NCBI GenBank assembly: GCA_002360495.1
Contig: DEQO01000055.1
Coordinates: forward strand, 95,905 to 159,904
Direction: 5' to 3'
Length of the DNA stretch: 64,000 bases
Source of the DNA: Flavobacteriales bacterium UBA3364
GTDB lineage: Bacteria > Bacteroidota > Bacteroidia > Flavobacteriales_F > PHOS-HE28
How positions within the stretch are numbered: the first letter of the stretch is position 1; every line of letters begins with the position of its first letter. The translations under genes were made by a program, and so were the position numbers. Shown here piece after piece: positions 43,995-53,202 of the stretch. The notes beneath the pieces were generated by a model, which saw only the letters and a list, made by a program, of their open reading frames with translations, was not told the origin of the DNA and did no database searches.

Positions 43995-45520
43995 GAGGCG
44001 CAGAGCGCTAGACCAGCGTTGAGCCTGGCGATCACCTCTTCCCTGCCCAGCAAGGCACTGACATCGAACATGCCCGGGCCCTGCATTCTGCCCGCAACGA
44101 AAAGGCGGTAGAGCGGCATCACCTGACCGACCTTGAGCCCCTTCTCCTGCAACACTTCGTTGAAGGCGGGTTCGAGGGTGGCCGGGGCGAATGGCGAGAG
44201 CCCCGACAGTTTGGCTATGTAAGCCTCCAAGGCAGGAGCGGCCTCGGGCTTCCAACGTTTCTTCAGTTCTTCGTTCGCCGCCAGGTTATCCTTCAAGGGT
44301 GAACCGGCCGTGAAGAGATAGGCGCCCTCCAACATGTCCTCCACGAAGGTCGCGCGCTCTTTGAGCAGGCCGGCGGCCTGTGTGGCAAGCTCCACCGTCG
44401 TGTCGATGCCGTTCGCTTTCAGTCTGGCTTGCAATTGCGTGCCCAACTCGGCATCCGGACGCATGCGCAGGTATTGTTGGTTGAACCACTTCGTCTTCTC
44501 CGGATCGAACTTGGCGCCGCCCTTGTGTACCCGTTCGAGATCGAACAATGCAGTGAGTTCGGCGAGGCTCATGATCTCCTGATCGGTGCCAGGGTTCCAG
44601 CCCAGCAACGCGAGCATGTTGATGAACGCTTGCGGATAATACCCGCGCTCGCGATAACCGCTGCTCTTTTCTCCGCTCGTGGGGTCGGTCCAGTTCAAGG
44701 AAAAGACCGGGAAGCCAAGACGGTCGCCATCGCGCTTGCTGAGCTTGCCGTTGCCATCGGGCTTGAGGATGAGCGGCAGGTGCGCGAACTGCGGACGATC
44801 CCAACCGAACGCTTCATAGATGAGCACATGCAAGGGAGCACTTGGCAGCCACTCCTCCCCGCGGATCACGTGGGTGATGCGCATCAAATGGTCGTCCACG
44901 ATGTTGGCCAAGTGGTACGTGGGCATTCCATCGCTCTTGAACAGGACCTTATCGTCGATGTTGGCGCTGTGTACCACCACCCAACCCCGAATGATGTCCT
45001 CGAACCGCACCTCGGCATGGCGCGGCACCTTCAGGCGGATCACGAATTCATCACCACGCGCCAGGCGTTCCTTCGTTTCATCAGCGCTCAGCGTGAGGCT
45101 GTTCTTCATGTGCTCGCGGGTCACCGCGTTGTACGCTGGCGCCGCGACACCCGCCGCTTTCAGCCGTTCGCGCATGGCCTCCAGTTCCTCCGGTGTGTCG
45201 AACGCGTAGTACGCCTTGTCCTTCGCGATCAGCTCATCGGCGTATTGCCTGTAAAGGTCCTTGCGGTCGCTCTGGCGGTAAGGGCCGTCGGGGCCTCCCA
45301 CCCAAGGGCTTTCGTCGGGGATGAGGCCGCACCACTCCAAGCTTTCCTTGATGTAGTCCTCTGCTCCGGGAACGAAGCGTGTCTGGTCGGTGTCCTCGAT
45401 ACGCAACAGGAACTGGCCGCCATGCTTGCGGGCAAAGAGGTAGTTGTACAGCGCGGTGCGTACACCACCCATGTGCAATGGGCCTGTGGGACTGGGGGCG
45501 AAGCGAACTCTAACGGACAT
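43985..45520 (-). CDS. gltX: Glutamate-tRNA ligase
   Basis: 511 residues from the ATG at 45520. The class I signature HIGH is present as PSPTGPLHMGG (residues 9-19) and KMSKS as KLSKR (259-263). The anticodon-binding C-terminal domain is of the bacterial GluRS type. It charges tRNA(Glu), and probably tRNA(Gln) as well, since a gatA gene nearby indicates the indirect route. The frame stays open upstream to 45991, but that region has no family match. It is upstream of folB. Confidence 0.97.
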   Translation of the reverse strand: MSVRVRFAPSPTGPLHMGGVRTALYNYLFARKHGGQFLLRIEDTDQTRFVPGAEDYIKESLEWCGLIPDESPWVGGPDGPYRQSDRKDLYRQYADELIAKDKAYYAFDTPEELEAMRERLKAAGVAAPAYNAVTREHMKNSLTLSADETKERLARGDEFVIRLKVPRHAEVRFEDIIRGWVVVHSANIDDKVLFKSDGMPTYHLANIVDDHLMRITHVIRGEEWLPSAPLHVLIYEAFGWDRPQFAHLPLILKPDGNGKLSKRDGDRLGFPVFSLNWTDPTSGEKSSGYRERGYYPQAFINMLALLGWNPGTDQEIMSLAELTALFDLERVHKGGAKFDPEKTKWFNQQYLRMRPDAELGTQLQARLKANGIDTTVELATQAAGLLKERATFVEDMLEGAYLFTAGSPLKDNLAANEELKKRWKPEAAPALEAYIAKLSGLSPFAPATLEPAFNEVLQEKGLKVGQVMPLYRLFVAGRMQGPGMFDVSALLGREEVIARLNAGLALCASWA

Positions 45521-45630
45521 CGAAGGCACTATGGAAAGGTGAAAAGCGGGGCGAGGACCGCCCATTATCTTCCTTTGAAAAGGACAGCGAAGATACCCGC
45601 CTGCCCGACCGGAAGACCGAAGGAGGCCAC

Positions 45631-45957
45631 CTAGATCTGCACTCCCTTCAGCAACAGGCGCTGCCACGCTGTATGCCGACGGAGATAGGTTTTCACGTAT
45701 GGGCAGTAAGGAACCAGCTTCATACCCCTGGATTCGACCCACGCGAGGACCTTTTCCGTGAGCACCGCTGCAACATCGTGGCCTTCGATGGCTGGTGGGA
45801 CTAGCAAGTGGGTCAGGAATATCCGGTCGCTGCTCCGGTCGTATTCCATTCGGGCCCGGTGGCCGTCGACGACCAGCACGAATTGGCGGGATTCTTCCTC
45901 GTCGATCAGCTGCAGGGTGCTGAGGTCGACCAGCGTGGGGGTTTCCTTGGTAGCCAT
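45631..45957 (-). CDS. GNAT-like N-acetyltransferase of the YjdJ type
   Basis: 108 residues from the ATG at 45957. The pattern EYDRSSDRIFLTHLLVPPAIEGHDVAAVLTEKVL with AWVESRGMKLVPYCPYVKTYL matches the small GCN5-like family (PF14542 type) in which GHGxA-like residues bind acetyl-CoA. Its substrate is not known; members may acetylate proteins or small amines. The frame extends upstream but without conservation. It is divergent from the TfoX-like gene, with 76 bp between the starts. Confidence 0.85.
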   Translation of the reverse strand: MATKETPTLVDLSTLQLIDEEESRQFVLVVDGHRARMEYDRSSDRIFLTHLLVPPAIEGHDVAAVLTEKVLAWVESRGMKLVPYCPYVKTYLRRHTAWQRLLLKGVQI

Positions 45958-46033
45958 AAAGGGTTGGCAAAGGTACGCTGGATCGTGCCATTGGAATACC
46001 TTCACCCTACGTCCCCAGCCCTGACCCATCGCC

Positions 46034-46405
46034 ATGTCCCACGACCCACTTTTCGAACGCCGCATTTCAGAGGCGCTTCTGGCCCGCACTGTAAAGGCCG
46101 AGGCCAAGAGGATGTTCGGCGGGGTGGCCTTCATGGTACGGGGGCACATGACCGTGGGGATCACCAACAAGGGCGACCTCATGGTCCGCTTCGAAGGGAC
46201 ACGGCACGCCGAGATCTCGAAGTGGCCGGGCGCCAAACCGATGACCTTCGGCAAAGGGGACATGAAAGGTTTCCTCTTCGTGGATGCGGGAGCGGTGGGC
46301 ACGGCGGCTTCCCTGGGGCGTTGGCTCGACCTGGCGCTTGCCCACAATGCCACGCAGCCAGCGAAAAAGGCGGCCGCGAAAGCGACCGGTAAGAAGAAGC
46401 GCTGA
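46034..46405 (+). CDS. TfoX/Sxy N-terminal domain protein
   Basis: 123 residues. The TfoX_N pattern is visible: KRMFGGVAFMVRGHMTVGIT, DLMVRFEG, PMTFGKGDMKGFLFVDAG. A basic Ala/Lys-rich tail follows (AKKAAAKATGKKKR), which could bind nucleic acid. In gammaproteobacteria TfoX/Sxy controls competence; in Bacteroidota the role of the stand-alone domain is unknown. It converges closely on the outer-membrane protein gene, with 3 bp between the stops. Confidence 0.88.
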   Translation: MSHDPLFERRISEALLARTVKAEAKRMFGGVAFMVRGHMTVGITNKGDLMVRFEGTRHAEISKWPGAKPMTFGKGDMKGFLFVDAGAVGTAASLGRWLDLALAHNATQPAKKAAAKATGKKKR

Positions 46406-46408
46406 TCT

Positions 46409-47233
46409 CTAGAAATTCAGGGTGGCGCTCAGGAACGGGAGCCCGACGGGGGTGATCTTCACGCTATATTCCTTGTCGTAGATCAGGCCCACATCGATGG
46501 CGAGATCGTTCCCAATGACACGGATACCGAAGCTGTGGGTCATGAAGGACTTGTCCGGATCGGAGAAGATCCAATGCTCCGTGACGACCAGGACGTTGGT
46601 GAACGCGCGTACGGAGCCACCGATGTTGAGCACCGGCCCCCTGCTCCAGTTTTCGCCATCATAGGTCATGCCACCCGCCAGTGTGACCTGGTTGTCCTTG
46701 TTGCCAATGGTCATCAAGCCCATGCCCGCTGCAAAGCCGGGGGGGACCTCAACACCCTCGGGCACCTCAACACCCGTGGGTACACGCGCATTGACATAGT
46801 TCACTGCCGCACCGATGTGGAAATTGTCCGACACGCTGCCGCACACTTGGATCCGTCCGCTGTAGATCGGACCACCCTCCCGGGCCTTCGAACGGATCAC
46901 CGAAACGAGGTCCACCGATCCGGAAACGGAGAGATTGCTGGTCAAGCCATAGGAAACCGAGCTCAGGGAGACCATGGTGTTCTTGTAGAACCCCGTGCGT
47001 TTCTTCAGCGGGATCGCGGTAGGCGAAAGGAAGTAGTGCGACCCATAGGTATTGTTCGAACGCTTCAGCCGCGACGTGCGGCGGGGATATCCGGTCAACA
47101 AGGAATAGCCCGCACCGACCGGATCTGTCGGTGGTGCAGCGTGCACCGGTGCACTCTCGATCAGGAGGCCGAGGACCGCGACGAACAGCAGGGCGAACGA
47201 GCCGTGGCGACGGGAACTTGGTGAACGAGGCAT
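46409..47233 (-). CDS. Outer-membrane beta-barrel protein (DUF5777-like)
   Basis: 274 residues from the ATG at 47233. A basic, Ser-rich N-terminus and a hydrophobic signal (FALLFVAVLGLLIESAPVHA) lead into alternating beta strands: YGLTSNLSVSGSVDLVSVI, NFHIGAAVNYVNA, VTLAGGMTYDGE. The last strand ends in Phe (LPFLSATLNF), as outer-membrane barrels often do. The likely relative is the DUF5777 group of Bacteroidota barrels, a guess from the strand pattern. No partner genes are visible. It is divergent from the DUF2339 gene. Confidence 0.72.
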   Translation of the reverse strand: MPRSPSSRRHGSFALLFVAVLGLLIESAPVHAAPPTDPVGAGYSLLTGYPRRTSRLKRSNNTYGSHYFLSPTAIPLKKRTGFYKNTMVSLSSVSYGLTSNLSVSGSVDLVSVIRSKAREGGPIYSGRIQVCGSVSDNFHIGAAVNYVNARVPTGVEVPEGVEVPPGFAAGMGLMTIGNKDNQVTLAGGMTYDGENWSRGPVLNIGGSVRAFTNVLVVTEHWIFSDPDKSFMTHSFGIRVIGNDLAIDVGLIYDKEYSVKITPVGLPFLSATLNF

Positions 47234-47361
47234 CCGCGGTAAGACGAGCCGCCCGCGCGGGGGATGCCTTGAAGCAGGCGGCCCGGGGGGCGGATGAAGA
47301 TACCGTTCCGATCGATCCAACGGACCTTGTCGGCCGGACTTGCTAGCTTTCCTCCATCCTA

Positions 47362-49827
47362 ATGGAGGCTCTCCTATTCCTTCTCGCGCTTGTTCCGATC
47401 GCGCTGTTGATCCTGATGATCCGGCTCATCAGCAAGATCTCCGACCTCTCCCGTGACCTTCAGTTGATGCGTGAACAACTGGCTGAACGCGGGCCTGGAC
47501 CGGCCAGCTTGCAGGATGCGCCCGCAGCTACAATACCAGTTCCGGGACCGCCCCCGATCGTGACACCACCGCCAGCTGCCCCCCCACCGCCGCCGCCTGT
47601 GCAGGAGGAAGCATCCACAGTGGAGCGGATGCGCGAGTTGTTCCCGAGCGATGCGCCCGTGCCGAGGAGTTCCGAGGTCTTCGAGCAACCTGTTGAACAG
47701 CGTGCCACGCGACCCAGCGCTGTCGTCGCGGTCGAACCGCCGTCGGTTACCCCTCCGTTCCCTCCTCCTCCACCGCGCCCTTCCTTCTTCGAACGCCACC
47801 CCGATCTGGAGAAGTTCATCGGCGAGAACCTGATCAACAAGATCGGTATCGCGGTCCTGGTGCTGGGCCTCGGCCTTCTGATGCAGTATGCGATCGGCAA
47901 GGACATGATCAGCGAGACGGGGCAGATCCTCATCGGCCTCGCCTCCGGTGGGCTCCTCGTGTTCTTCGCGCACCGCTTGCGGAAGTCCTTCCGTGCCTTC
48001 AGCTCCGTTCTGGTGGCCGGCGGGGTCGTCGTGTTCTACTTCAGCATTGCGATCGCATTCCATAAGTACCAGTTGATCGGCCAGACCGCCGCCTTCGCGA
48101 TCATGGTCGCGATCACCGGCCTCGCGGTGCTGCTCACCCTCGCTTACGACCGGAAAGAGCTTGCCGTGATCGCCCTGCTCGGTGGCTTTGCGGCGCCTTT
48201 CCTGGTGAGCACCGGCGAAGGGAATTTCCGCGTGCTCTTCACCTATCTCTTGATCCTGGACGTGGGCATGCTGGTGCTGGCCAACTTCAAGAAATGGCAC
48301 ATCATCAACGTGCTCTCCTTCCTGCTCACCGCGCTCATCTTCGGGGCCTGGGCGGTGGTAACGTATCCGGGGTCGGACCCGCGCCCATCACTGCTCGGCT
48401 TCGCTTTCGCATCGGCCTTCTTCGTGGTGTTCTTCAGCATGAACCTGCGTTACAACCTGCGCCACAAGCAGGCCTTCGGCGCACTGGACCACTCGCTGTT
48501 GCTCGTGAATACGGCTGCGTATTACGCCGCTGGCATGCACTTGCTCAGCGATCTCACGGCACGCGTCACCGGCTTGTTCACTGTGCTGCTGGGCCTGTTC
48601 TACCTCGTGTTCGCGGTGTACTTCAACAAGAAGGAAGGCGTTCCGCGCACACTGAAACTGCTGTTGATCGGGTTGGTGCTCACCTTCATCAGCCTGGCCG
48701 TGCCCGTGCAGTTGGAGGGCAACCACATCACACTGTTCTGGGCGGCCGAGGCCGTGCTGCTGCTGTGGTTCGCACAACGTACCGGCATCCGCTTGATCGA
48801 GCGCGCGAGCGTATTGGTGGCGGGGCTCATGGGCCTCAGCCTGTGGATGGACCTCAATACCATCTACGGCTGGGGTGCTGCGGAAACCATGCGGCCATTG
48901 CTGAACAAGGGCTGGATCACCGGCATGGCGGCCGTTGCATCTTCCGGTGCGATGACGGTCTTGCTGCGCCGCCGTGATCCGGCGCATGAGATCCTGCCGG
49001 GCCTTTCCGCACGATCGCTCTCCCCGGTGACGGCGACCGTGGGCGTGGTCCTCTTGTACCTGATCAATTTCCTGGAGCTGCGCTACCAGCTCGGACACCT
49101 GTTCGATCCGCAGGTGGTCGCCCTGGCGTTGATGGCCTACTCGCTGCTCTTCGTATTGGTGCTGGACCGCGCCACGCGAACGGCCGCGTCACTGTTCCGC
49201 GTGGCGGTCACCCTGCTCCTGGTGATCTGCGGGGTGATCTACATCTCCGGGTTCTACATGAACAGCCGATATGCCTTGTGGCTTGTTTTGAATGCACGTG
49301 GCGGTGAGGGCTTCGGGCCTTTCCACTACATCGCCTGCGCGTTGATGGTGGTGGCCGTGGTGCGCATTGCACAGCTTGTACGCGAACACATCGCACGGTC
49401 CTCTTCCGCGTGGAACGTTTACCTCTGGGCGATGTGCGCCTTCGTGGTGGTGTTCGCGAGCCAGGAGCTGGACCATGCCATGTTGTTGTTGGGGACGAAC
49501 ACGGGTACTGTGGAGGCCGACCTTTCCGATGCGCGCCGCGTCGGTTATCCGATCCTCTGGGGCATCGGTTCGTTCCTCTTCATGTGGTACGGTATGCGCC
49601 AGCGGATGCGCATGGTGCGCGTGATCGCCCTGTGCCTGTTCGCCATCACCCTGGTGAAATTGTTCCTCTTCGACCTCGGCGAATTGAGTGAGGGCGGTCG
49701 CGTGGCCGCGTTCATCTTCCTCGGCGCGTTGTTGCTGGTGATCTCCTTCATGTACCAGAAGTTGAAAGTGCTGCTGCAGGATGATGCACCCACTTCCGGA
49801 ACGACCAACGATGCGCCGACGACTTGA
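47362..49827 (+). CDS. DUF2339 multi-pass membrane protein
   Basis: 821 residues. One helix (3-20) is followed by a proline-rich linker (about 50-150, with runs of PPPP). More than 20 hydrophobic segments then begin at about residue 165 with IGENLINKIGIAVLVLGLGLL, the most conserved part of DUF2339. The end is a short charged tail. The family is widespread and of unknown function. A -7-like TAGCTTTC at 47344-47351 lies 10 nt before the ATG. The next gene, of the DUF3999 type, overlaps it by 17 bp; the pair is also known from other phyla, so they may form a complex. Confidence 0.88.
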   Translation: MEALLFLLALVPIALLILMIRLISKISDLSRDLQLMREQLAERGPGPASLQDAPAATIPVPGPPPIVTPPPAAPPPPPPVQEEASTVERMRELFPSDAPVPRSSEVFEQPVEQRATRPSAVVAVEPPSVTPPFPPPPPRPSFFERHPDLEKFIGENLINKIGIAVLVLGLGLLMQYAIGKDMISETGQILIGLASGGLLVFFAHRLRKSFRAFSSVLVAGGVVVFYFSIAIAFHKYQLIGQTAAFAIMVAITGLAVLLTLAYDRKELAVIALLGGFAAPFLVSTGEGNFRVLFTYLLILDVGMLVLANFKKWHIINVLSFLLTALIFGAWAVVTYPGSDPRPSLLGFAFASAFFVVFFSMNLRYNLRHKQAFGALDHSLLLVNTAAYYAAGMHLLSDLTARVTGLFTVLLGLFYLVFAVYFNKKEGVPRTLKLLLIGLVLTFISLAVPVQLEGNHITLFWAAEAVLLLWFAQRTGIRLIERASVLVAGLMGLSLWMDLNTIYGWGAAETMRPLLNKGWITGMAAVASSGAMTVLLRRRDPAHEILPGLSARSLSPVTATVGVVLLYLINFLELRYQLGHLFDPQVVALALMAYSLLFVLVLDRATRTAASLFRVAVTLLLVICGVIYISGFYMNSRYALWLVLNARGGEGFGPFHYIACALMVVAVVRIAQLVREHIARSSSAWNVYLWAMCAFVVVFASQELDHAMLLLGTNTGTVEADLSDARRVGYPILWGIGSFLFMWYGMRQRMRMVRVIALCLFAITLVKLFLFDLGELSEGGRVAAFIFLGALLLVISFMYQKLKVLLQDDAPTSGTTNDAPTT

Positions 49828-51031
49828 ACTGCTCTCCTTCGGCGCGTTGGTCGCGCACGCCGTAATGGCCCAGCCGCAGTGGCGCGCGGCGGTGCCACGT
49901 GTTGAGCGCTCCGGGCTCCACGCCATCGTTCTGGCACCCGAGCTCATCGGCGTGTCGCGTACCGATCTAGGCGACCTGCGCTTGATGGACAGCCTCGGCC
50001 ACATCGTTCCGTTCGTGCTGCAGCGATCATCGGCAGGTCCGCTGGGTCCGCATTTCGTGCCGTACACGGTGTTGCGGAATGAGGTGTTACCCAAGAGCAC
50101 GGTGGTGGAATTGGAGCGTCCCGCGGACCGGCAGCTGGACGACCTGCATATCTGGATCCGCCCGGTGGACGTGGAGAAACATGTGCGCATCACAGGAAGC
50201 GATGATGGCGAGCGATGGTACATGGTGAAGGACGATCATGTGGTGACTCAGGGCGCACGTGGTGACCCGCCGCACCAGGTCCTCCTCGTGGATCTGCCAC
50301 GCAGCGATTACCGCTTTTTCCGGATCACCTTGAACGATTCATTGACCGACCCGATGCAGATCCTGGGTGTCGGGCACTTCACCGAGGAAGCCGTGCCCGC
50401 ACGCTACACGTCGGCGATCATCACGTGGGAACAACGCGACTCGGCGTCAACAACCCGTCTGCGCATCACATCGGCGCATCCCGTCCCCGTGGAGCGCATC
50501 GTATACACCGTGCGGGACACGGCGCCGTTCCATCGCGCAGGTCGTTTGCAGGCGCCCCGCACCGAGATCCGGCGCCATGGCCGAAAGGAACGAACGGAAC
50601 ACAGCGAGGAGACCATCGCATCGTTCACGTTGACCTCGGAAGACCACTTTGCACTAGAGCTTCCCGGAACACGCGAGGACACGTTCGACCTCACCATAGA
50701 CAATGGTGACGATCGGCCACTGCACTTTTCCGCCGTGCAGGTCTTCAATACCGAGCGGACCCTCCTGGCCAATTTGGAACCGGGGATGCGCTACTCCCTG
50801 ACCTCCGGCGACGCGGCACTATCACCTCCCGATTTCGACATGGCGCATTTCGCGGATGACCTTCCCGCGCCGGTGGATACGCTGAGCACAGGTCCGCTGG
50901 AGCTCTTGCCGCAGAAAGCAAAGGCTGCCCCGCTCTTCGATCCATCGCATTGGTGGATCTGGGCCATCATCATTGCCTTGATGGCCGGTATGGGCCTTAT
51001 GGCCGTGCGGATGTTGCGGAAGGAAGCATGA
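49811..51031 (+). CDS. DUF3999 family protein
   Basis: 406 residues from the ATG at 49811. A signal peptide (AHAVMAQ) is followed by beta-rich domains (VPRVERSGLHAIVLAPELIG, LLVDLPRSDYRFFRITLND). One C-terminal membrane helix (about 380-402) and a short basic tail end the protein. The pairing with DUF2339 and the topology match DUF3999. It should be held in the inner membrane with its bulk in the periplasm. Function is unknown. Confidence 0.8.
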   Translation: MRRRLELLSFGALVAHAVMAQPQWRAAVPRVERSGLHAIVLAPELIGVSRTDLGDLRLMDSLGHIVPFVLQRSSAGPLGPHFVPYTVLRNEVLPKSTVVELERPADRQLDDLHIWIRPVDVEKHVRITGSDDGERWYMVKDDHVVTQGARGDPPHQVLLVDLPRSDYRFFRITLNDSLTDPMQILGVGHFTEEAVPARYTSAIITWEQRDSASTTRLRITSAHPVPVERIVYTVRDTAPFHRAGRLQAPRTEIRRHGRKERTEHSEETIASFTLTSEDHFALELPGTREDTFDLTIDNGDDRPLHFSAVQVFNTERTLLANLEPGMRYSLTSGDAALSPPDFDMAHFADDLPAPVDTLSTGPLELLPQKAKAAPLFDPSHWWIWAIIIALMAGMGLMAVRMLRKEA

Positions 51032-51035
51032 TCCA

Positions 51036-51074
51036 TCTGCCGACGGCAGACCTACGAACAACACGCATTGTTCG
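51036..51074. other. Two adjacent small hairpins after the DUF3999 gene
   Basis: TCTGCC-gac-GGCAGA at 51036-51050 and CGAACAA-cacgca-TTGTTCG at 51055-51074 follow the stop codon at once. They may stop transcription before the next gene, but no T-run follows. A regulatory role is possible. Confidence 0.45.
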
Positions 51075-51138
51075 TTGACCGGGCCACCTTCCCGTCACAC
51101 CATACGTCCCTCGTGTGCCGAACACATACCTTCCGCAC

Positions 51139-53181
51139 ATGATCCAACAGTACGGTCCGCGTATCGCGATCGCTCTTTCAGCCTTCGCGTTCGTCCTCGC
51201 ACTCAACGCGCAGAACTTCACCATTGTCGAACCCCAGATAAATTCCTGTTCGGGCACACTGTTCGACAGTGGTGGTCCGCAAGGGCCGGGATACGGGGTC
51301 AACGAGAACTTCACCACGACGATCTGCGGCGACGATCCCGAGTACGCTGTGTACCTCACCTTCATCGGGTTCGACCTGGACCAAAGCGGGACGGACGACC
51401 AGTTGGTGGTGTATGATGGGAACAGCACGAGCGCGCCGCTGATCGGCACCTTCTATGGAACCGACCTCGCGGACCTTACCGTTGGCGCTTCGGCGAACAA
51501 CTCTTCCGGCTGTCTCACGCTGGTCTTCACCTCCAGCAGTTCCGGGACCGGATTCTTCGTGGCCGAGATCGGCTGCACCGGCACCTGCCCCACACCCACC
51601 GCTGTATTCACCGTCCCCGAAAGCGATCCCGTCCAGATCTGCAGCGGTGATGTGGTGAGCGTGAACGGGTCCACCAGTAGCGCCGCCCCTGGAAGGGAGA
51701 TCGAACAATGGATCTGGGACCGCGGTCTGAACGGCATTGACACCACGAACACCCCTGAAGCGACCTTTTCCTTCGATATCGGCGGTTTGCACAGGATCCT
51801 TCTGCATGTCGTGGATAACTTCGGTTGTGCCAGTGCCGTTGCGGATTCGGCGATCGTGCTGGTGAGCCCGGTGCCTTCGTTCTCGGGCACCACGACATTG
51901 ACGGTCGCCTGTGAAGGTTCCCCCGTTGAATTGACGGGCGTGGCGACCCAAACACCCATGGTCGGAAATCCCCAAGGCTGCTCGAATGCTTCCAACGGAC
52001 TGCCACTGCCCGATCAACAGGTGACCCAATCAGCCCTCGCGGTGAGCGCTGGCGGAAATGCGACCATCACCGACCTGGCACAACTCGGTGACATCTGTCT
52101 GGAGATCGAGCACACGTTCATGAGCGACATCGTCCTCACCGTTACGTGCCCGAACGGGTCGGCACTGGTCCTGCACAACCGAGGTGGTGGTGGCACCTGG
52201 TTGGGCGATGCGAACAACAGCGATGCAGAGCCCATCATCCCCGGAGCTTGTTTCCAATATTGCTTCGGGACGGATCCGGACTATGGCACACTTGCGCAGT
52301 CCGTGGCCAATGGGATCACCCCGAACGTGGTCCAAACCTCCCAAGGTGGCACAGCTGTCGGGCCAGGCCGCTATGCGCCGGTCGGCGCACTGGAACAGCT
52401 CCTTGGATGTCCGATGTCCGGCACCTGGACACTGACCTCCAGCGACCTTGCTGGCGGCGACAACGGCTATCTCTGCGGCTGGTGCATTTCCTTCGGTAAC
52501 GGCCCGGACAGTTCGTACATCGACCATGGGCCGGTCCTTGGGACGAGCGCCGATTCCTCTTTCTGGAGCGCCCCTGCCGTGAACGACCCGCAGAACCCAG
52601 GTAGCGCCACATATGACCCCCAAGAAGGCGTGCAAACACTCACCTACAGTGTTGTCGATAGCTACGGGTGTGCTTACGACACTACCCTGGTCGTGTCCGT
52701 GGGTGTACCGCCCACGGTAAGCATCGAGGAATTACCTGATCTGGGCCTGGTCTGTGCTGAGACCTCGGAGTCCGGAGCCTTCCAATGGAGTTACGCCGGG
52801 GAGGAGGTGGAAGGTGCTGCGGGGTCGTGTTTCACCCCGCCCGGGTCCGGTGTGATCGGCGTTACCGTCACCACGCTCGAGGGTTGCAGCGGCGAGGCGA
52901 CCTACCTTTCAACTGGACTGGCTACCGGACAAACCGATGCTCCGTCCATGGTGGTGTATCCGTCACCCAACAACGGGACCTTTTCCGTTCTTACCGCAGG
53001 TGTTTCGACCAAGAACGCGCACCTCCAAATACTGGACATGACCGGACGAACGGTCCTGGACCGGCGCATTGCGCCAACCCCGGCGAGCATTCCGGTCAGC
53101 GCCGATCTGGCACCCGGTACTTATTTCGTACAATTGACAACGGCCGAACGAACCCTATCACAACGGATCGTGGTGCGCTGA
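51139..53181 (+). CDS. Secreted CUB/PKD/P-domain protein with T9SS sorting domain
   Basis: 680 residues from the ATG at 51139. After the signal (SAFAFVLALNAQ) come a CUB-like domain (about 35-145, FIGFDLDQSGTDDQLVVYDG) and a PKD-like domain (about 155-250). A proprotein-convertase-type P domain follows (about 305-455; GDICLEIEHTFMSDIVLTVT and GDNGYLCGWCISF). An Ig-like part and a T9SS domain (about 604-680) close the protein. Cysteines are many and probably paired. It has no peptidase domain of its own, so it is probably a surface binding protein. The next gene is a clear paralogue. Confidence 0.85.
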   Translation: MIQQYGPRIAIALSAFAFVLALNAQNFTIVEPQINSCSGTLFDSGGPQGPGYGVNENFTTTICGDDPEYAVYLTFIGFDLDQSGTDDQLVVYDGNSTSAPLIGTFYGTDLADLTVGASANNSSGCLTLVFTSSSSGTGFFVAEIGCTGTCPTPTAVFTVPESDPVQICSGDVVSVNGSTSSAAPGREIEQWIWDRGLNGIDTTNTPEATFSFDIGGLHRILLHVVDNFGCASAVADSAIVLVSPVPSFSGTTTLTVACEGSPVELTGVATQTPMVGNPQGCSNASNGLPLPDQQVTQSALAVSAGGNATITDLAQLGDICLEIEHTFMSDIVLTVTCPNGSALVLHNRGGGGTWLGDANNSDAEPIIPGACFQYCFGTDPDYGTLAQSVANGITPNVVQTSQGGTAVGPGRYAPVGALEQLLGCPMSGTWTLTSSDLAGGDNGYLCGWCISFGNGPDSSYIDHGPVLGTSADSSFWSAPAVNDPQNPGSATYDPQEGVQTLTYSVVDSYGCAYDTTLVVSVGVPPTVSIEELPDLGLVCAETSESGAFQWSYAGEEVEGAAGSCFTPPGSGVIGVTVTTLEGCSGEATYLSTGLATGQTDAPSMVVYPSPNNGTFSVLTAGVSTKNAHLQILDMTGRTVLDRRIAPTPASIPVSADLAPGTYFVQLTTAERTLSQRIVVR

Positions 53182-53202
53182 TCGTCGGGCCGTGGACCAT
53201 AG

